IMG/VR virus record: IMGVR_UViG_3300020187_000039
Coordinates: 1-58,062 of that record
Strand: one strand, 5' to 3'
From: a virus
Length of the DNA stretch: 58,062 nucleotides
The notes below the pieces were generated by a model. It saw nothing but the letters and a program-made list of their open reading frames with translations. It was not told the origin of the DNA and did not search any database. Shown here one piece after another: positions 1 to 9,961 of this stretch. Position 1 is the stretch's first letter; each line of letters opens with the position of its first letter. Made by a program: the position numbers and the translations under genes.

Positions 1-662
1 CTTTGATTTAATCTATCGTTAACAATATTAATATTTTCAATCGAGGTAAAATTTAAACCAGGGTAAGGAGTTGTAATTCTTAAAACTTCTCTTCCTTCTT
101 CTCTAACAACTGCTGTCGTTAAACTAATACCTTGATTAAAATCAAACCTAGAGGATTTAACAGTAAACATTGAATCTAATTTAGTTAGTTTCAGTTCTCC
201 GCTAAACTCTCTGTAATTATATTTATCCCAATTTTTATTTTCACTAAAATTAAAAGTAACAGTATCTTTATCTTGTGAAACTGCAACATTTGAATTTAAA
301 ATCGAATCTTTGATAGTTAAATCAGTTGAGATTAATGTATTTATGTTTTCAAGCTTTGTTTTTTCTTTAAGTACTCTATTATATCTATTCAATAAATTAG
401 TCTTGTCAGATTTTAAAACTTCAACATCATATTCAAACGAACCAATTCTAGAAACTAATTGACCATTCTTGCCCTGTTCTATTTTAATAGAATCCTGAGC
501 AGCTTTATAGTTATTAAAATTTCTATCTGCAATCTTTTCTGTATTTTGTAAATCTTCTTTAAGATTTGAGATTTGATTACATTGTTTTAAAACTAATAAA
601 ACGACAATAGCGATTCCTATGAATCGCAATAATGTCTTATTATTTAATATATTTTTTATCAT
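1..662 (-). CDS. Membrane-anchored coiled-coil protein (3' end missing)
   Basis: This open frame starts at an ATG at 662-660 and runs off the left edge of the window; 220 codons are visible. Residues 12-24 form a hydrophobic stretch (rich in I, V and L) that would make one transmembrane helix. It is followed by a Cys, Asn/Gln-rich residues and a region with heptad-like spacing (about residues 30-90) that looks like a coiled coil. This layout suits an inner-membrane anchor with a periplasmic domain, as in spanin-like or other lysis or envelope proteins, but no family motif is visible, so the role is unknown. The start lies 2 nt after the stop of the upstream tail-collar gene, so the two are probably co-transcribed. 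Confidence 0.7.
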   Translation of the reverse strand, partial: MIKNILNNKTLLRFIGIAIVVLLVLKQCNQISNLKEDLQNTEKIADRNFNNYKAAQDSIKIEQGKNGQLVSRIGSFEYDVEVLKSDKTNLLNRYNRVLKEKTKLENINTLISTDLTIKDSILNSNVAVSQDKDTVTFNFSENKNWDKYNYREFSGELKLTKLDSMFTVKSSRFDFNQGISLTTAVVREEGREVLRITTPYPGLNFTSIENINIVNDRLNQ

Positions 663-664
663 CT

Positions 665-3103
665 TTAAACTAATTTAGCGCCTAAGTACATTTCTTGATT
701 TAAACTCATTGGAGGATTAGTTCCAGTGTAATACTGCAGGCCTGCTGACCAGTTATTATTTGGTACACTTAATAAGTCCCATTCAATATTAATATTACTT
801 CCAGCAGGTATGCTAAATGTACTAGTACTATAACTTGTAGAGCTTCCTCCTCCATTTAAAGATGTAGATCCAGTGTTGGCAGTTAATGTTGGTTTAGGGT
901 TTTGGCTACTACTTAAATTAGTTATTTCGGCATTCAAGCTAGGCCCTGATGTGGATCCGTCACTTACCCTTAATCTAATATTGACAGTTTCTTCTGTATT
1001 ATTTACAATATTCCAAGTTCTATTAGATACTGTAGAATAATGTTGAGAATAATTACCTGAAGAATTCCATGAATTATTTCCACCGGTCCACGTTGTTGTA
1101 TATCCAACATACGGTGCATTATCAAAAAGCTTAAATCCAGAAATATTAATAGTAGTATTATCAGTAGTTCCTCCTGGAACTGAACCTGCATCCGCAAAAT
1201 CAGTATCACTAATATTTAACCATAATTTATATGCCTTACTGCTATCACTTGGAGTAACTATAAAATCATCTATATCTCGATATGAGTAGTTCGCTATTCC
1301 AACATCTGATCCTCGCATAGTACCCGAACCTCTAAACGTAAATGGTAATGTTGGTGTTTTACTTTTATCAAAGTATTGATCTGATGGGGCGGACATTTTA
1401 AATAAACCTACTTGAACAGTATCTCCCGGTGTATCTGTTACAGTTACTGAAGTAGGTGTTATTGACCAAGCACTAGTTGTAGCGTTGTTAATTGTATACG
1501 TATTTGTACGTGCAATTATTGCGCTAGAATGCGTTGATGAGTTATAAGTTAATGTTACAGTTCCACCTTGCGGCTGCGCGCTAACGTTAACAGTTACATT
1601 TATACTAGAAGCTGGAAATGATCCCGAAGGGTTTGTAGCTACTACACTTGAAACCACAGGGGTTGTCGATGAAAACGTCGGTAAACTATCCCACTGGTAC
1701 CCCGATGCCGCTGCTATATAAACTGTAAAACTAAAACTAGATCCTTCAGATTCGTTCTTTACTTCGTTAATCGTTGGGATTCCGCCGGCTCCTTCATTTT
1801 CGTCTGTAAATCTATATGTTACTGAAACTGGGGCAGCTTGATTAGTTCCTTTGTCTTGCCAGAATAAATCTTCAGCACCTAAATAAATTATTTGAGGTAA
1901 TCTTTTTAAGATGAATGTTGTGCCATTGCTATCTGAAGAAATAGGTTGACTAGTTGTTTGTACCGTTCCTGATATATTGTAGTTTGGAGCATTATAAGTT
2001 GCTGCCATTGTAACATCAGCCCCTCCAATTAACGGAACACTGTTATTTGTAACGCTTACTTCACCTTGGCTATCTGGGTCTATTGTTGCTGGATTTTCAT
2101 CAATACTATAAGAAAAAGAATTTAAATCTTCTGTTTGATATCCAACGTATCCGATTGTAGCCGGATCTAATCCATTGTTCCATGTTTGTCCATTACATAA
2201 ATACCAGCCGGCAAAATTATTAATACCAGAACCTACTCTGATTTCAATAGGTGCATCCGACGGTGCCGTAACATTTGTTTCTGTTAATTTAAAATTAGAA
2301 CTATTAAAGAATGCAGGATCAACTGAAACTATTGTTCCAATTGGAACTACTCCTCCAATTTCATCAATTGATTTAAAATCAATAGTACCATCAGCATCTG
2401 TAGATATTGCTATTTTATCAACGGCTGCTCCAGAATTGGTTCCACTTATTTTTAAAGTATTATTAATAGAAACTGGCTCGTTAAATTCAGATTCTATATC
2501 TACTTGTAATTTAGTGCTATCAAGCGTTATTAGCGTATTCTGTGTAGTTTCACTAATCCAGTTCCATTCGCTTGCATACTGATTTAAAACCGCAGTACCT
2601 GAGCTTAATTTAAACCCAGTTTGCATTGTATGTATACTATTGTCAGTTCTTAATCTATAATAAAAAGCATCTAAGCTACCTTCAGTTCTTAATTCTAAGT
2701 TATTTTGTAAAACATCATCTTTGTTAATTAATAAAGATGTAGATTCTTCAACTTCATTTATGTAAAATTGAGAATTAGATTTATAACCAATTGCAATTGT
2801 CGGTGCGTTAGGTGTTGTTAATGCATCATGTATTGGCAATATAGTTTTTGAGGCTGATCCTAGGTTTTCTTTCCAAACAAGTTCTCCACTATCTCCATCA
2901 GCTCCTTGAAATCCCTGTTCGCCAGGTATTCCTTGATCTCCTTGGTATCCAGTAACTCCTTGATATCCCATAGCTCCTGGGTCTCCAACAACTCCTTGAG
3001 GTCCTCCTCCATTGGCAACTATTTGATCAAAGTTATAATTAACCTTTTCAAGTTTTATGTTATCTGTGTCTGATAACAATATTTGTTTTAAATTAATCGC
3101 CAT
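665..3103 (-). CDS. Tail fibre/collar protein with short collagen segment (812 aa)
   Basis: Probable late virion protein of the tail tip or fibre. Residues 1-33 form an N-terminal head shared with the neighbouring 709-aa protein (the M-A/S-I-N-x-K-x-I pattern, then N-Y/F-N-F). Residues 34-74 are about 13 Gly-X-Y triplets, a short collagen-like stalk. Residues 253-308 carry a phage tail-collar-type motif, including GWYLCNGQTW. The long C-terminal half is Ser/Thr/Gly/Asn-rich and beta-like, as in receptor-binding fibre ends. It is a paralogue of the 3153-5282 gene with a different C-terminus, which suggests duplication followed by divergence of the tip. An exact TATAAATA octamer lies 15 nt upstream of the ATG. 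The tail-collar assignment is from motif recognition; the receptor role is inferred. Confidence 0.75.
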   Translation of the reverse strand: MAINLKQILLSDTDNIKLEKVNYNFDQIVANGGGPQGVVGDPGAMGYQGVTGYQGDQGIPGEQGFQGADGDSGELVWKENLGSASKTILPIHDALTTPNAPTIAIGYKSNSQFYINEVEESTSLLINKDDVLQNNLELRTEGSLDAFYYRLRTDNSIHTMQTGFKLSSGTAVLNQYASEWNWISETTQNTLITLDSTKLQVDIESEFNEPVSINNTLKISGTNSGAAVDKIAISTDADGTIDFKSIDEIGGVVPIGTIVSVDPAFFNSSNFKLTETNVTAPSDAPIEIRVGSGINNFAGWYLCNGQTWNNGLDPATIGYVGYQTEDLNSFSYSIDENPATIDPDSQGEVSVTNNSVPLIGGADVTMAATYNAPNYNISGTVQTTSQPISSDSNGTTFILKRLPQIIYLGAEDLFWQDKGTNQAAPVSVTYRFTDENEGAGGIPTINEVKNESEGSSFSFTVYIAAASGYQWDSLPTFSSTTPVVSSVVATNPSGSFPASSINVTVNVSAQPQGGTVTLTYNSSTHSSAIIARTNTYTINNATTSAWSITPTSVTVTDTPGDTVQVGLFKMSAPSDQYFDKSKTPTLPFTFRGSGTMRGSDVGIANYSYRDIDDFIVTPSDSSKAYKLWLNISDTDFADAGSVPGGTTDNTTINISGFKLFDNAPYVGYTTTWTGGNNSWNSSGNYSQHYSTVSNRTWNIVNNTEETVNIRLRVSDGSTSGPSLNAEITNLSSSQNPKPTLTANTGSTSLNGGGSSTSYSTSTFSIPAGSNINIEWDLLSVPNNNWSAGLQYYTGTNPPMSLNQEMYLGAKLV

Positions 3104-3152
3104 TTTTAAATCTATATTTATTTATATTCTATATATTCTTTTATATTCAGGA

Positions 3153-5282
3153 CTATATACATGTATTATAGTTTGTTAACTTACTGTTAGTCGTTATACT
3201 AGCAAATACAGTAGATCCCGGTAGCATTTCTACTAATTGTGCCCAAGGCACTGATGCCCCTGGTCTATTTTGATTTGCAATATACTCTAGATTATATTTT
3301 CCAATATCATTAGATGTATTAGCAATCCAATTTTTATTAACCACTAGTGTATTACTATTTGCATGTAAATTAAATAAGATGTTTGAATTATATGCCATTG
3401 CATTTACAGAGTGGTAATATACATCAATGTCGCTTTCAGTTGAAAAACATGCATTAGGGCCAGTCAATGCATATGGAGTTAATTTACCAGCATAGTGTAT
3501 ATAATTACTTGCAGTTCTATGCTGTATTTGAGATCCGTCCCAATAAACTCTATACCATGCGGTTTGAGCACTATCAGTTGCTCGATACCAGCCAGCCGCT
3601 GCAAAAGTTCCATTTAGGTTCTTTATTGTTGTTGCAAACTTTAATACAGTTGCGTCTATTATATAATTAATATATTGACCAGCTGGCGGTGTTGCCCAGT
3701 TTAAATCTCTAACGTCGTCACTTGAATAGTGTAAAGGGTATCCTGTTATACCTAAACATATGTTGGTAGTGCTCCATGTTGTACCTGTCCATAGCCTTGC
3801 TGTTCCGTCTTTTTCATACCATTTGTTTCCGGTTGCAAGCGCTCCGTTAAAATATAATTGTGTTCCGGAAACATTACCGGTTACCCAATCTATTCCAACC
3901 CCAGTCCATGTATATTGTAATTGTGTAATTGCATCACAGGCTGCTTGTGAAGTATCTTGTGGAATAGAAAGTTGAATCGTTTCTGTTGGTATAACCGCAC
4001 CGGGAACTGATTTCCAATATAAAGAAGTTTCACCTAAATTAATTAAATGAATCATTCTAGTTTGTTCGTATGTGTTTGATAATGTACTCCAGCTGTGCTG
4101 TATATCAGTAGTGTTAATATTAAGTGTATCAATATCATATCCTGTGCTTGTTGCGTTGTAATTTGCGTCTATTTCTAAACTAGCACCTCCGATTATTATA
4201 GGTGTATTATCACCTCCGTTTGTTATTTGATCTTGATCTAGTCCGTTAGAATCTATAGTAAAATTATAAGAATTTAAGTTAGGAACATCATGTGAAACTA
4301 TACCTCCAAGTTCCCAAGTTTGTCCATTACATAAATACCATCCTTCAAATGCGGTATCTAATCTTCCTCTACCATGCACGTTTTGTAATAAACCATCAAC
4401 TCCATCAGTGATAGGATTATCAGCGTATAGATGAAAGTTAGTTTCGTTAAATTCACTAAAAGGAATCGACATAATTGAACCAATTGGAAGAGCTCCAAAA
4501 ACTTCATACTTACTTTTCCAAATAACTGTTCCATCATTATCTGTTGAAATTAAGACTTGATCGTTTGCTGCGTTTAGTGTATATTTTAGAGTGTTTATAT
4601 TTACTTCCTCATTAAATATACTTGATTTGTCTATTTTTAATAAAGTAGATTGAAAGGTAATTGCAGATTGTGTTGCTACATTATCACCAACATCATTGTT
4701 CGACGTGTATAAATTAATTGTAGTATTATCTAAATCAAAATTAATATGCAAATTACCATTTTGATTAATTGGATCTCCAATATTTAATGTATTGTTTGCA
4801 AATGTATGTTTACCAGAAGCAACTTCAAAATCATTATCTAACGCAAAATTAGCTCTATCTACTGCTCCATAAAATACAGCAGCAGTCGATGATATTCCGT
4901 CAAATGGAAGTGCTACATCATAATCACTATTAGGTTGATTATTTTTACCTGTTATAAGACCTACTGCTGAGAATTCAACACCTTGCATTGCATTTGGCAG
5001 TAGCGTTATATTATTTTGACCAATATTTGATTTCCATATTGATATTGCTGGCGTTCCAACAAATCCCTGAGTTCCTCTAGGTCCTTGTGATCCTTCTACA
5101 CCTTGATCTCCTCTAATACCAGTTTCTCCAGGAATTCCTTGACTTCCCATAGGACCTGACATTCCTCCGTTTGATAGTTGACCAAAATTAAAATTAAGTT
5201 TATCTATTTTATCTTTTGCCCACCAATTAGAACTGTTAGGATCTAGATCACTCTTAAATATTTCTTTAATATTTATTGACAT
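3153..5282 (-). CDS. Tail fibre/collar protein, paralogue of the next gene (709 aa)
   Basis: The architecture matches the 812-aa protein downstream. An N-terminal head (residues 1-40) contains D-K-L-N-F-N-F-G. About 12 Gly-X-Y triplets follow at residues 43-78. A middle region ends in a tail-collar motif (GWYLCNGQTW, near residue 315), and a long, different C-terminal domain contains several Trp and Tyr and a few Cys. The shared head probably docks both proteins to the same baseplate site or to each other, while the differing tips may recognise different surfaces. It starts 5 nt after the stop of the 1535-aa gene. The fibre role is inferred from architecture and position; the receptor is unknown. 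Confidence 0.73.
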   Translation of the reverse strand: MSINIKEIFKSDLDPNSSNWWAKDKIDKLNFNFGQLSNGGMSGPMGSQGIPGETGIRGDQGVEGSQGPRGTQGFVGTPAISIWKSNIGQNNITLLPNAMQGVEFSAVGLITGKNNQPNSDYDVALPFDGISSTAAVFYGAVDRANFALDNDFEVASGKHTFANNTLNIGDPINQNGNLHINFDLDNTTINLYTSNNDVGDNVATQSAITFQSTLLKIDKSSIFNEEVNINTLKYTLNAANDQVLISTDNDGTVIWKSKYEVFGALPIGSIMSIPFSEFNETNFHLYADNPITDGVDGLLQNVHGRGRLDTAFEGWYLCNGQTWELGGIVSHDVPNLNSYNFTIDSNGLDQDQITNGGDNTPIIIGGASLEIDANYNATSTGYDIDTLNINTTDIQHSWSTLSNTYEQTRMIHLINLGETSLYWKSVPGAVIPTETIQLSIPQDTSQAACDAITQLQYTWTGVGIDWVTGNVSGTQLYFNGALATGNKWYEKDGTARLWTGTTWSTTNICLGITGYPLHYSSDDVRDLNWATPPAGQYINYIIDATVLKFATTIKNLNGTFAAAGWYRATDSAQTAWYRVYWDGSQIQHRTASNYIHYAGKLTPYALTGPNACFSTESDIDVYYHSVNAMAYNSNILFNLHANSNTLVVNKNWIANTSNDIGKYNLEYIANQNRPGASVPWAQLVEMLPGSTVFASITTNSKLTNYNTCI

Positions 5283-5287
5283 ATTGG

Positions 5288-8200
5288 TTACGCTTGTATT
5301 TTGATATGTAGTTTTAAATGATATTTAAAACCTGGTTTTTTATTATATATTAATCTAAAACTTAAACCGTCATTCTGATATCCTTGAATATCAAAGTTTG
5401 TTTGTTTAACAAATCTACCATCGGTTAATTCTTCTGGTGAATTAACTGAGATAAAACTAGTTGTTATATTTTTACCAGAGATTCCATATATTTCGGTGCT
5501 GTCTATAATAAATCTAGAAACAATATTAGAATAAACATATTTTTCTAAATCATCTTGTATTGTTGATTTGTCTCCGAAAGAATTTTCAGAAGTTAAATAC
5601 TTACTAAATTTATGTTGAATCCCATCTTCTAGTAATTCGTTATATATTGTTTTTGGTAAATAAAAATCTGCAATAATTTCTGAATCATTTTCAATCCAGT
5701 GGATTGCTGTTTTATTTAATTTATTAAATCTAATATAATCTAAAGAATCAAGAGATTCTTCTAACGTATCTGAAAAACTAGTTAAATCATATTGATCTTT
5801 AACCTTCATAATTGTTGAAGCCATAAATGACTTTAATTCTACAGGGCTTAAAGTTCCATAAACTTCTTCACTAGTTGCCCCTGCGATAGATTTTGTAAAA
5901 TAATCGCTAGCATACTTAGACTTAAATATATTAAAATCTTTTTTATCAATTGCGATCTCTCCAATAACAGGATATAGTGGTAATTTATCTGATGTTTCTG
6001 ATAGTTTTAATAAATTTTTAGAATTTTCATCATTTACTTTATGATAATAGTAATTATTTACGTAACCATAAGATTCGTTTACATTTTTATAAGATGCAAA
6101 CGCTATTCCTAAGTTTTTAAATTTATTGTATATTAATCTTTCTCTCCATCTATCTTCTATTTCATCTGAGTATAATCCAATAGTTTGTTGGGTTAATGTC
6201 ACTTCAGCGTCCGATTGACTTCCTGGGTGGTCTATTGGATAAGGTATAATAATACCTTCTAGATCCCCTCCTGTTCTAGCGTTAGCAAAATTACCAGGGG
6301 CTGGACTTTGTAATAATCCTTCAACTATATTTAAATCTGGAATTAAGGTAGATTGTACTGTATAGATATCTGTGAAATCTACTACATCGTTAAACATTGG
6401 ATTATATTCGCCATTCATTCTTCTTAGAACAGTAAAGTATCCACCATCTTCTCTTTCTTTTAATATTTTACCAATCTCTTCTGAACTTAATCTATAAGAT
6501 CTTGGTCTGTCGCCGTCAATTGCAGTATCAAGCACTGAAGGTTTAACTACTTCAACACCGTCTTGTACTTCTAAAACAAAATCATCAATAAATTCTTGAT
6601 CTGGAAAATTACCATCTACTCTAGTATAAAATACTTCTCCAAAATTATTAAATCTCTTTGCAAAGTTGTACGATACTATTTCTTCTAGTATATTTTTCCA
6701 ACCCGCTGAACCAGTTCTCCAATATTTAAACACAGTACTTGTTGGTATATAGTCTAATAATTGTGGATCTAATGGAAATCCTCCAAAGACTGGACCATCC
6801 TCTAACGTGAATGGGATAGGTAATCCAGAAACAATAATTTGATCGTCATTAATAATTGAAACCACCTTCATACATGCGTATTGAGTTTGTCCATTTGCTT
6901 CATATGGAAAATATATCCATGAATATTTTCCATCTTCATTCAGCGTAATCTCTTTAGTAAATGCAGATGTTCCTCCACTTACTGCTAATTGACTTGCATA
7001 TACTATAACTTCATCATTAGGATTTTGTGGCCAATCAGATCTACTTAAGTCTATTTCAAAAGATATATCTGTGTCAATAATACTATCAATAGGATCGCCG
7101 TTAACGTCTAATATTTCTTCTTTAATATCTTGTAATTCATAAACCGATGAACGATCTAAGTAATCTACTATATTTTCTTTAACATTTATTGTAATAACTA
7201 CACAAATAAATTTAAATGTGTCGTTTTTAATAACTCGATATTGTACTGAATTAGATTCTCCATCTTTCTCATATTGTAGCGTAACTCCAAATTTAAAAGA
7301 ATTAACATCTGTTGTTTTCTCAAATGAGGTAGGAGCACTTTTAATGAACTCCTTTCTTTTTTTATAAATATATCGCAATCCTCTAAATACTGTACTAGGT
7401 TCTAACTCAGACGTACCTCCGTTGAATTTAGTGTATAGCTTTTTAGATTTATCATCTATCCACATTCCGTCATTTTGATTAACTGCTCCATTCCATCTAA
7501 AGTACAGACTAAAATAATCTACTAAGGTAGATTTTAATTGACCTAAACTTATTCCTTCAGTTGTTGTAAAGCTCGTGAATGAGGATAATCCAGTGAGGGT
7601 ATTGTTATCATGAAAACTTGCTGGTATTTCGTTAAAATGGAAATGCTCCATATTTAAGTTATCATAATTTCTACCTGATTCTAATCTTATTTCAGGAGAA
7701 AGATTGTTAGGACCGAATGCTTCACTTATATTTAAAATATAAGGTAAATTTCTAGCGTTTGTACCATTCTTTAATGAATATTTCATAATGGTAGGTACTA
7801 TTCTACTTTTAAGAGAGGTTTCCTTTAACTCGTTTTCATGTAATCTATCATATTCTGAGCTAATGTTAGCAGCTGCCGCATTTTCTTCTATAGTCTCTTG
7901 ATATAATACGGGAGACAATCCTGCAAAATTATCAGAAGGCACATAACCTTCACCAAAAGATTCATACTCTAATTCTCCTAATTCTGAATTTTTAGTTGAA
8001 TAAAAATCAAAATCAAAATCTTTTATCGAATACGCACTAAATTTACCAAAACTAGGGGTAAACTTATTGTATAATTGAATTGTACCGTCACTTGGTATTT
8101 TAAATTCATTATTTAAAACAACTCTATACGTGTCTTTATTTGCATGGTCCTCTACAATATCTATTATTCTAAAGTATTTAGTTAAATTAGAATGCTTTAC

Positions 8201-9895
8201 ATATTGGCCTACGCTGGCTTCTCCTAATTCGCTAGCATCTACCAAGAAAGCAGCTCCTACTTTAGATCCGCCCGATGCGGTATATAATGACCAGTCATCA
8301 AATTGAGTACCTGTGTAATTTTGTAACCCTGTATGATCTTCTTTAGCAACTTCAATATTTATAAAATCAGAAGCATTTAAATCATATAGTCCGAATGATA
8401 ATCTATTTCTATTATCTCCATTTGCATAATCTTCAACAATAACAGATCTACCGTCTACTTTTGTTTTATAATTAGATATATCTGCAATCAGTCTACTAAT
8501 AGTTATTGCAACTTGCTCCAAAGTACCTTGGTTTGAAAACTTATTACCAGAGAAATTACCAGCAGGTAAGTTATCATCTGCTATTAATGTAAAATCATAA
8601 ATAACATGATTTGATATTTCAATCTCTGTTTTATCCCCAATATAAAATCTATCGTTTATTATTGGCCTGTTCGTTATTTCAAACTTTATAAATGGTTTGT
8701 TTATAATTTTTTTAGAAAGAGCTTGCAGTTTATTTTGTGCAATTGCATAATTAGTTGATTTTATTAAACTACTAATATCAATACTGCTAGTAACTGGTAT
8801 TTGTAAATTTTCTACCTTTTGATTGTTCTTTATATGTAAAAATGAATCTTCTCCTAAATTAATATAAGAAAGCGTAGGCAACTTTAGCTCAGCAGTTTTT
8901 GGTAACATATCCTCGTGAGTTATTCCCGCTCCGACAACGTCATATACCGTGTGTGTTGTATTTGGTTCAATACTTACAACGTTATTAGAAGATACTGAGT
9001 TAATATTAAAAGTACCTTCTTCAATATCATCAACATATAATCCAAAGTACCTGTAAATCTTATAATCTTCTGCTGAATAATCATCAAACATAAACTCAAG
9101 ATTAATTAAATTAGCTGAGATTACACCATGTCTTTCAAACCCTTTTGTAATTATTTCATTGGTGTTAATTTCTAAATTATCTTGCTGAATATAGTCTTCT
9201 GCAATAAAGTCTTTCTTAGAAACAAATCCGCCTTTAGTTGTATCGATTCCTTTGTATAATACGGCACAGTTGTCTGAAAAGTTAAATTCAATAGCAGACT
9301 CTGGCATGCCTTTATCAAATACATGTGAATGTAGATATCTTCCAATGTTACTTTTTCTAGTAAGATCAAATGCTTTAACAATTGTCGCAGATTCTAATAA
9401 CTCTAGAATTCTATCATTTTGACCGAGAGTATTTTCGTTGTATTTGTTTTTATAATCAACATCATCAACTCGATATACTATGAATTTTTTAGGGATTCTA
9501 CGGTCTAACCAGATAGGAGCAAAAAGCTTATACTGTTCGTCGTATAGCTTAGTTGAATTAAAACTTGCACCATAATTATATTGATCCTCATATTGAAATG
9601 AGTAATCTGAATATGGAGTAATGTCAGAGTATTTTTTTAATGTTTGAAACCTTTCGTCAACAGGTGCTCCTTTAAAAAATCGAGCAACATCATTTGAGTA
9701 AATTCCTGTATCTGAAACTTCAAACTTTTGATATTCTACCTTTGAAAGAACTTTGTTAGCCTTAAAGGCACCTAAAAACATATTCTCCGCAGAATCAACA
9801 ATTAACTTTAAATTGCTAGTTAACTTTGGGTTTGTTCTTAGTAGTGCGAATGAAGATTCCTCCTCTTTATTATTTGTGTTAAAATTTATAGCCAT
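5288..9895 (-). CDS. Very large virion structural protein (1535 aa), baseplate/fibre region
   Basis: This is the longest complete gene in the window. I recognise no catalytic motif. The protein is Asp/Glu/Asn/Tyr-rich with alternating beta-type segments, without signal peptide or membrane segment. Its place among baseplate and fibre genes makes a structural role (fibre, wedge extension or fibre connector) likely. Its translation start is unusual here. The ATG at 9895 follows an AGAGGT sequence with good Shine-Dalgarno spacing (7 nt), and that sequence lies inside one arm of a 10-bp inverted repeat at 9900-9946. Such ribosome binding sites are otherwise nearly absent in this window, so expression may be controlled at the RNA level. 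The function call is low resolution. Confidence 0.65.
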   Translation of the reverse strand: MAINFNTNNKEEESSFALLRTNPKLTSNLKLIVDSAENMFLGAFKANKVLSKVEYQKFEVSDTGIYSNDVARFFKGAPVDERFQTLKKYSDITPYSDYSFQYEDQYNYGASFNSTKLYDEQYKLFAPIWLDRRIPKKFIVYRVDDVDYKNKYNENTLGQNDRILELLESATIVKAFDLTRKSNIGRYLHSHVFDKGMPESAIEFNFSDNCAVLYKGIDTTKGGFVSKKDFIAEDYIQQDNLEINTNEIITKGFERHGVISANLINLEFMFDDYSAEDYKIYRYFGLYVDDIEEGTFNINSVSSNNVVSIEPNTTHTVYDVVGAGITHEDMLPKTAELKLPTLSYINLGEDSFLHIKNNQKVENLQIPVTSSIDISSLIKSTNYAIAQNKLQALSKKIINKPFIKFEITNRPIINDRFYIGDKTEIEISNHVIYDFTLIADDNLPAGNFSGNKFSNQGTLEQVAITISRLIADISNYKTKVDGRSVIVEDYANGDNRNRLSFGLYDLNASDFINIEVAKEDHTGLQNYTGTQFDDWSLYTASGGSKVGAAFLVDASELGEASVGQYVKHSNLTKYFRIIDIVEDHANKDTYRVVLNNEFKIPSDGTIQLYNKFTPSFGKFSAYSIKDFDFDFYSTKNSELGELEYESFGEGYVPSDNFAGLSPVLYQETIEENAAAANISSEYDRLHENELKETSLKSRIVPTIMKYSLKNGTNARNLPYILNISEAFGPNNLSPEIRLESGRNYDNLNMEHFHFNEIPASFHDNNTLTGLSSFTSFTTTEGISLGQLKSTLVDYFSLYFRWNGAVNQNDGMWIDDKSKKLYTKFNGGTSELEPSTVFRGLRYIYKKRKEFIKSAPTSFEKTTDVNSFKFGVTLQYEKDGESNSVQYRVIKNDTFKFICVVITINVKENIVDYLDRSSVYELQDIKEEILDVNGDPIDSIIDTDISFEIDLSRSDWPQNPNDEVIVYASQLAVSGGTSAFTKEITLNEDGKYSWIYFPYEANGQTQYACMKVVSIINDDQIIVSGLPIPFTLEDGPVFGGFPLDPQLLDYIPTSTVFKYWRTGSAGWKNILEEIVSYNFAKRFNNFGEVFYTRVDGNFPDQEFIDDFVLEVQDGVEVVKPSVLDTAIDGDRPRSYRLSSEEIGKILKEREDGGYFTVLRRMNGEYNPMFNDVVDFTDIYTVQSTLIPDLNIVEGLLQSPAPGNFANARTGGDLEGIIIPYPIDHPGSQSDAEVTLTQQTIGLYSDEIEDRWRERLIYNKFKNLGIAFASYKNVNESYGYVNNYYYHKVNDENSKNLLKLSETSDKLPLYPVIGEIAIDKKDFNIFKSKYASDYFTKSIAGATSEEVYGTLSPVELKSFMASTIMKVKDQYDLTSFSDTLEESLDSLDYIRFNKLNKTAIHWIENDSEIIADFYLPKTIYNELLEDGIQHKFSKYLTSENSFGDKSTIQDDLEKYVYSNIVSRFIIDSTEIYGISGKNITTSFISVNSPEELTDGRFVKQTNFDIQGYQNDGLSFRLIYNKKPGFKYHLKLHIKIQA

Positions 9896-9899
9896 TACT

Positions 9900-9946
9900 G
9901 GGACCTCTTTTTAGTTAAATTATATATCATAATTTTAAGAGGTCCC
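9900..9946 (-). promoter_or_regulatory. 10-bp inverted repeat covering a Shine-Dalgarno-like site
   Basis: GGGACCTCTT (9900-9909) and AAGAGGTCCC (9937-9946) are perfect inverted copies separated by 27 AT-rich bases. In the minus-strand RNA the second arm contains AGAGGU, 7 nt before the ATG of the 1535-aa gene. A folded stem would hide the ribosome binding site. No U-tract follows on the minus strand, so it is not a typical terminator. The AT-rich loop (ATGATATATAATTTA on the minus strand) could also hold a promoter. Confidence 0.5.
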
Positions 9947-9961
9947 TTTATCAGGTTATGT

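Noticed and set aside
665-3103. Plus-strand frame at 2175-2582 and others inside baseplate genes
   Set aside because: These lie entirely within well-supported minus-strand genes, have no leader or partner genes and no recognisable domain.
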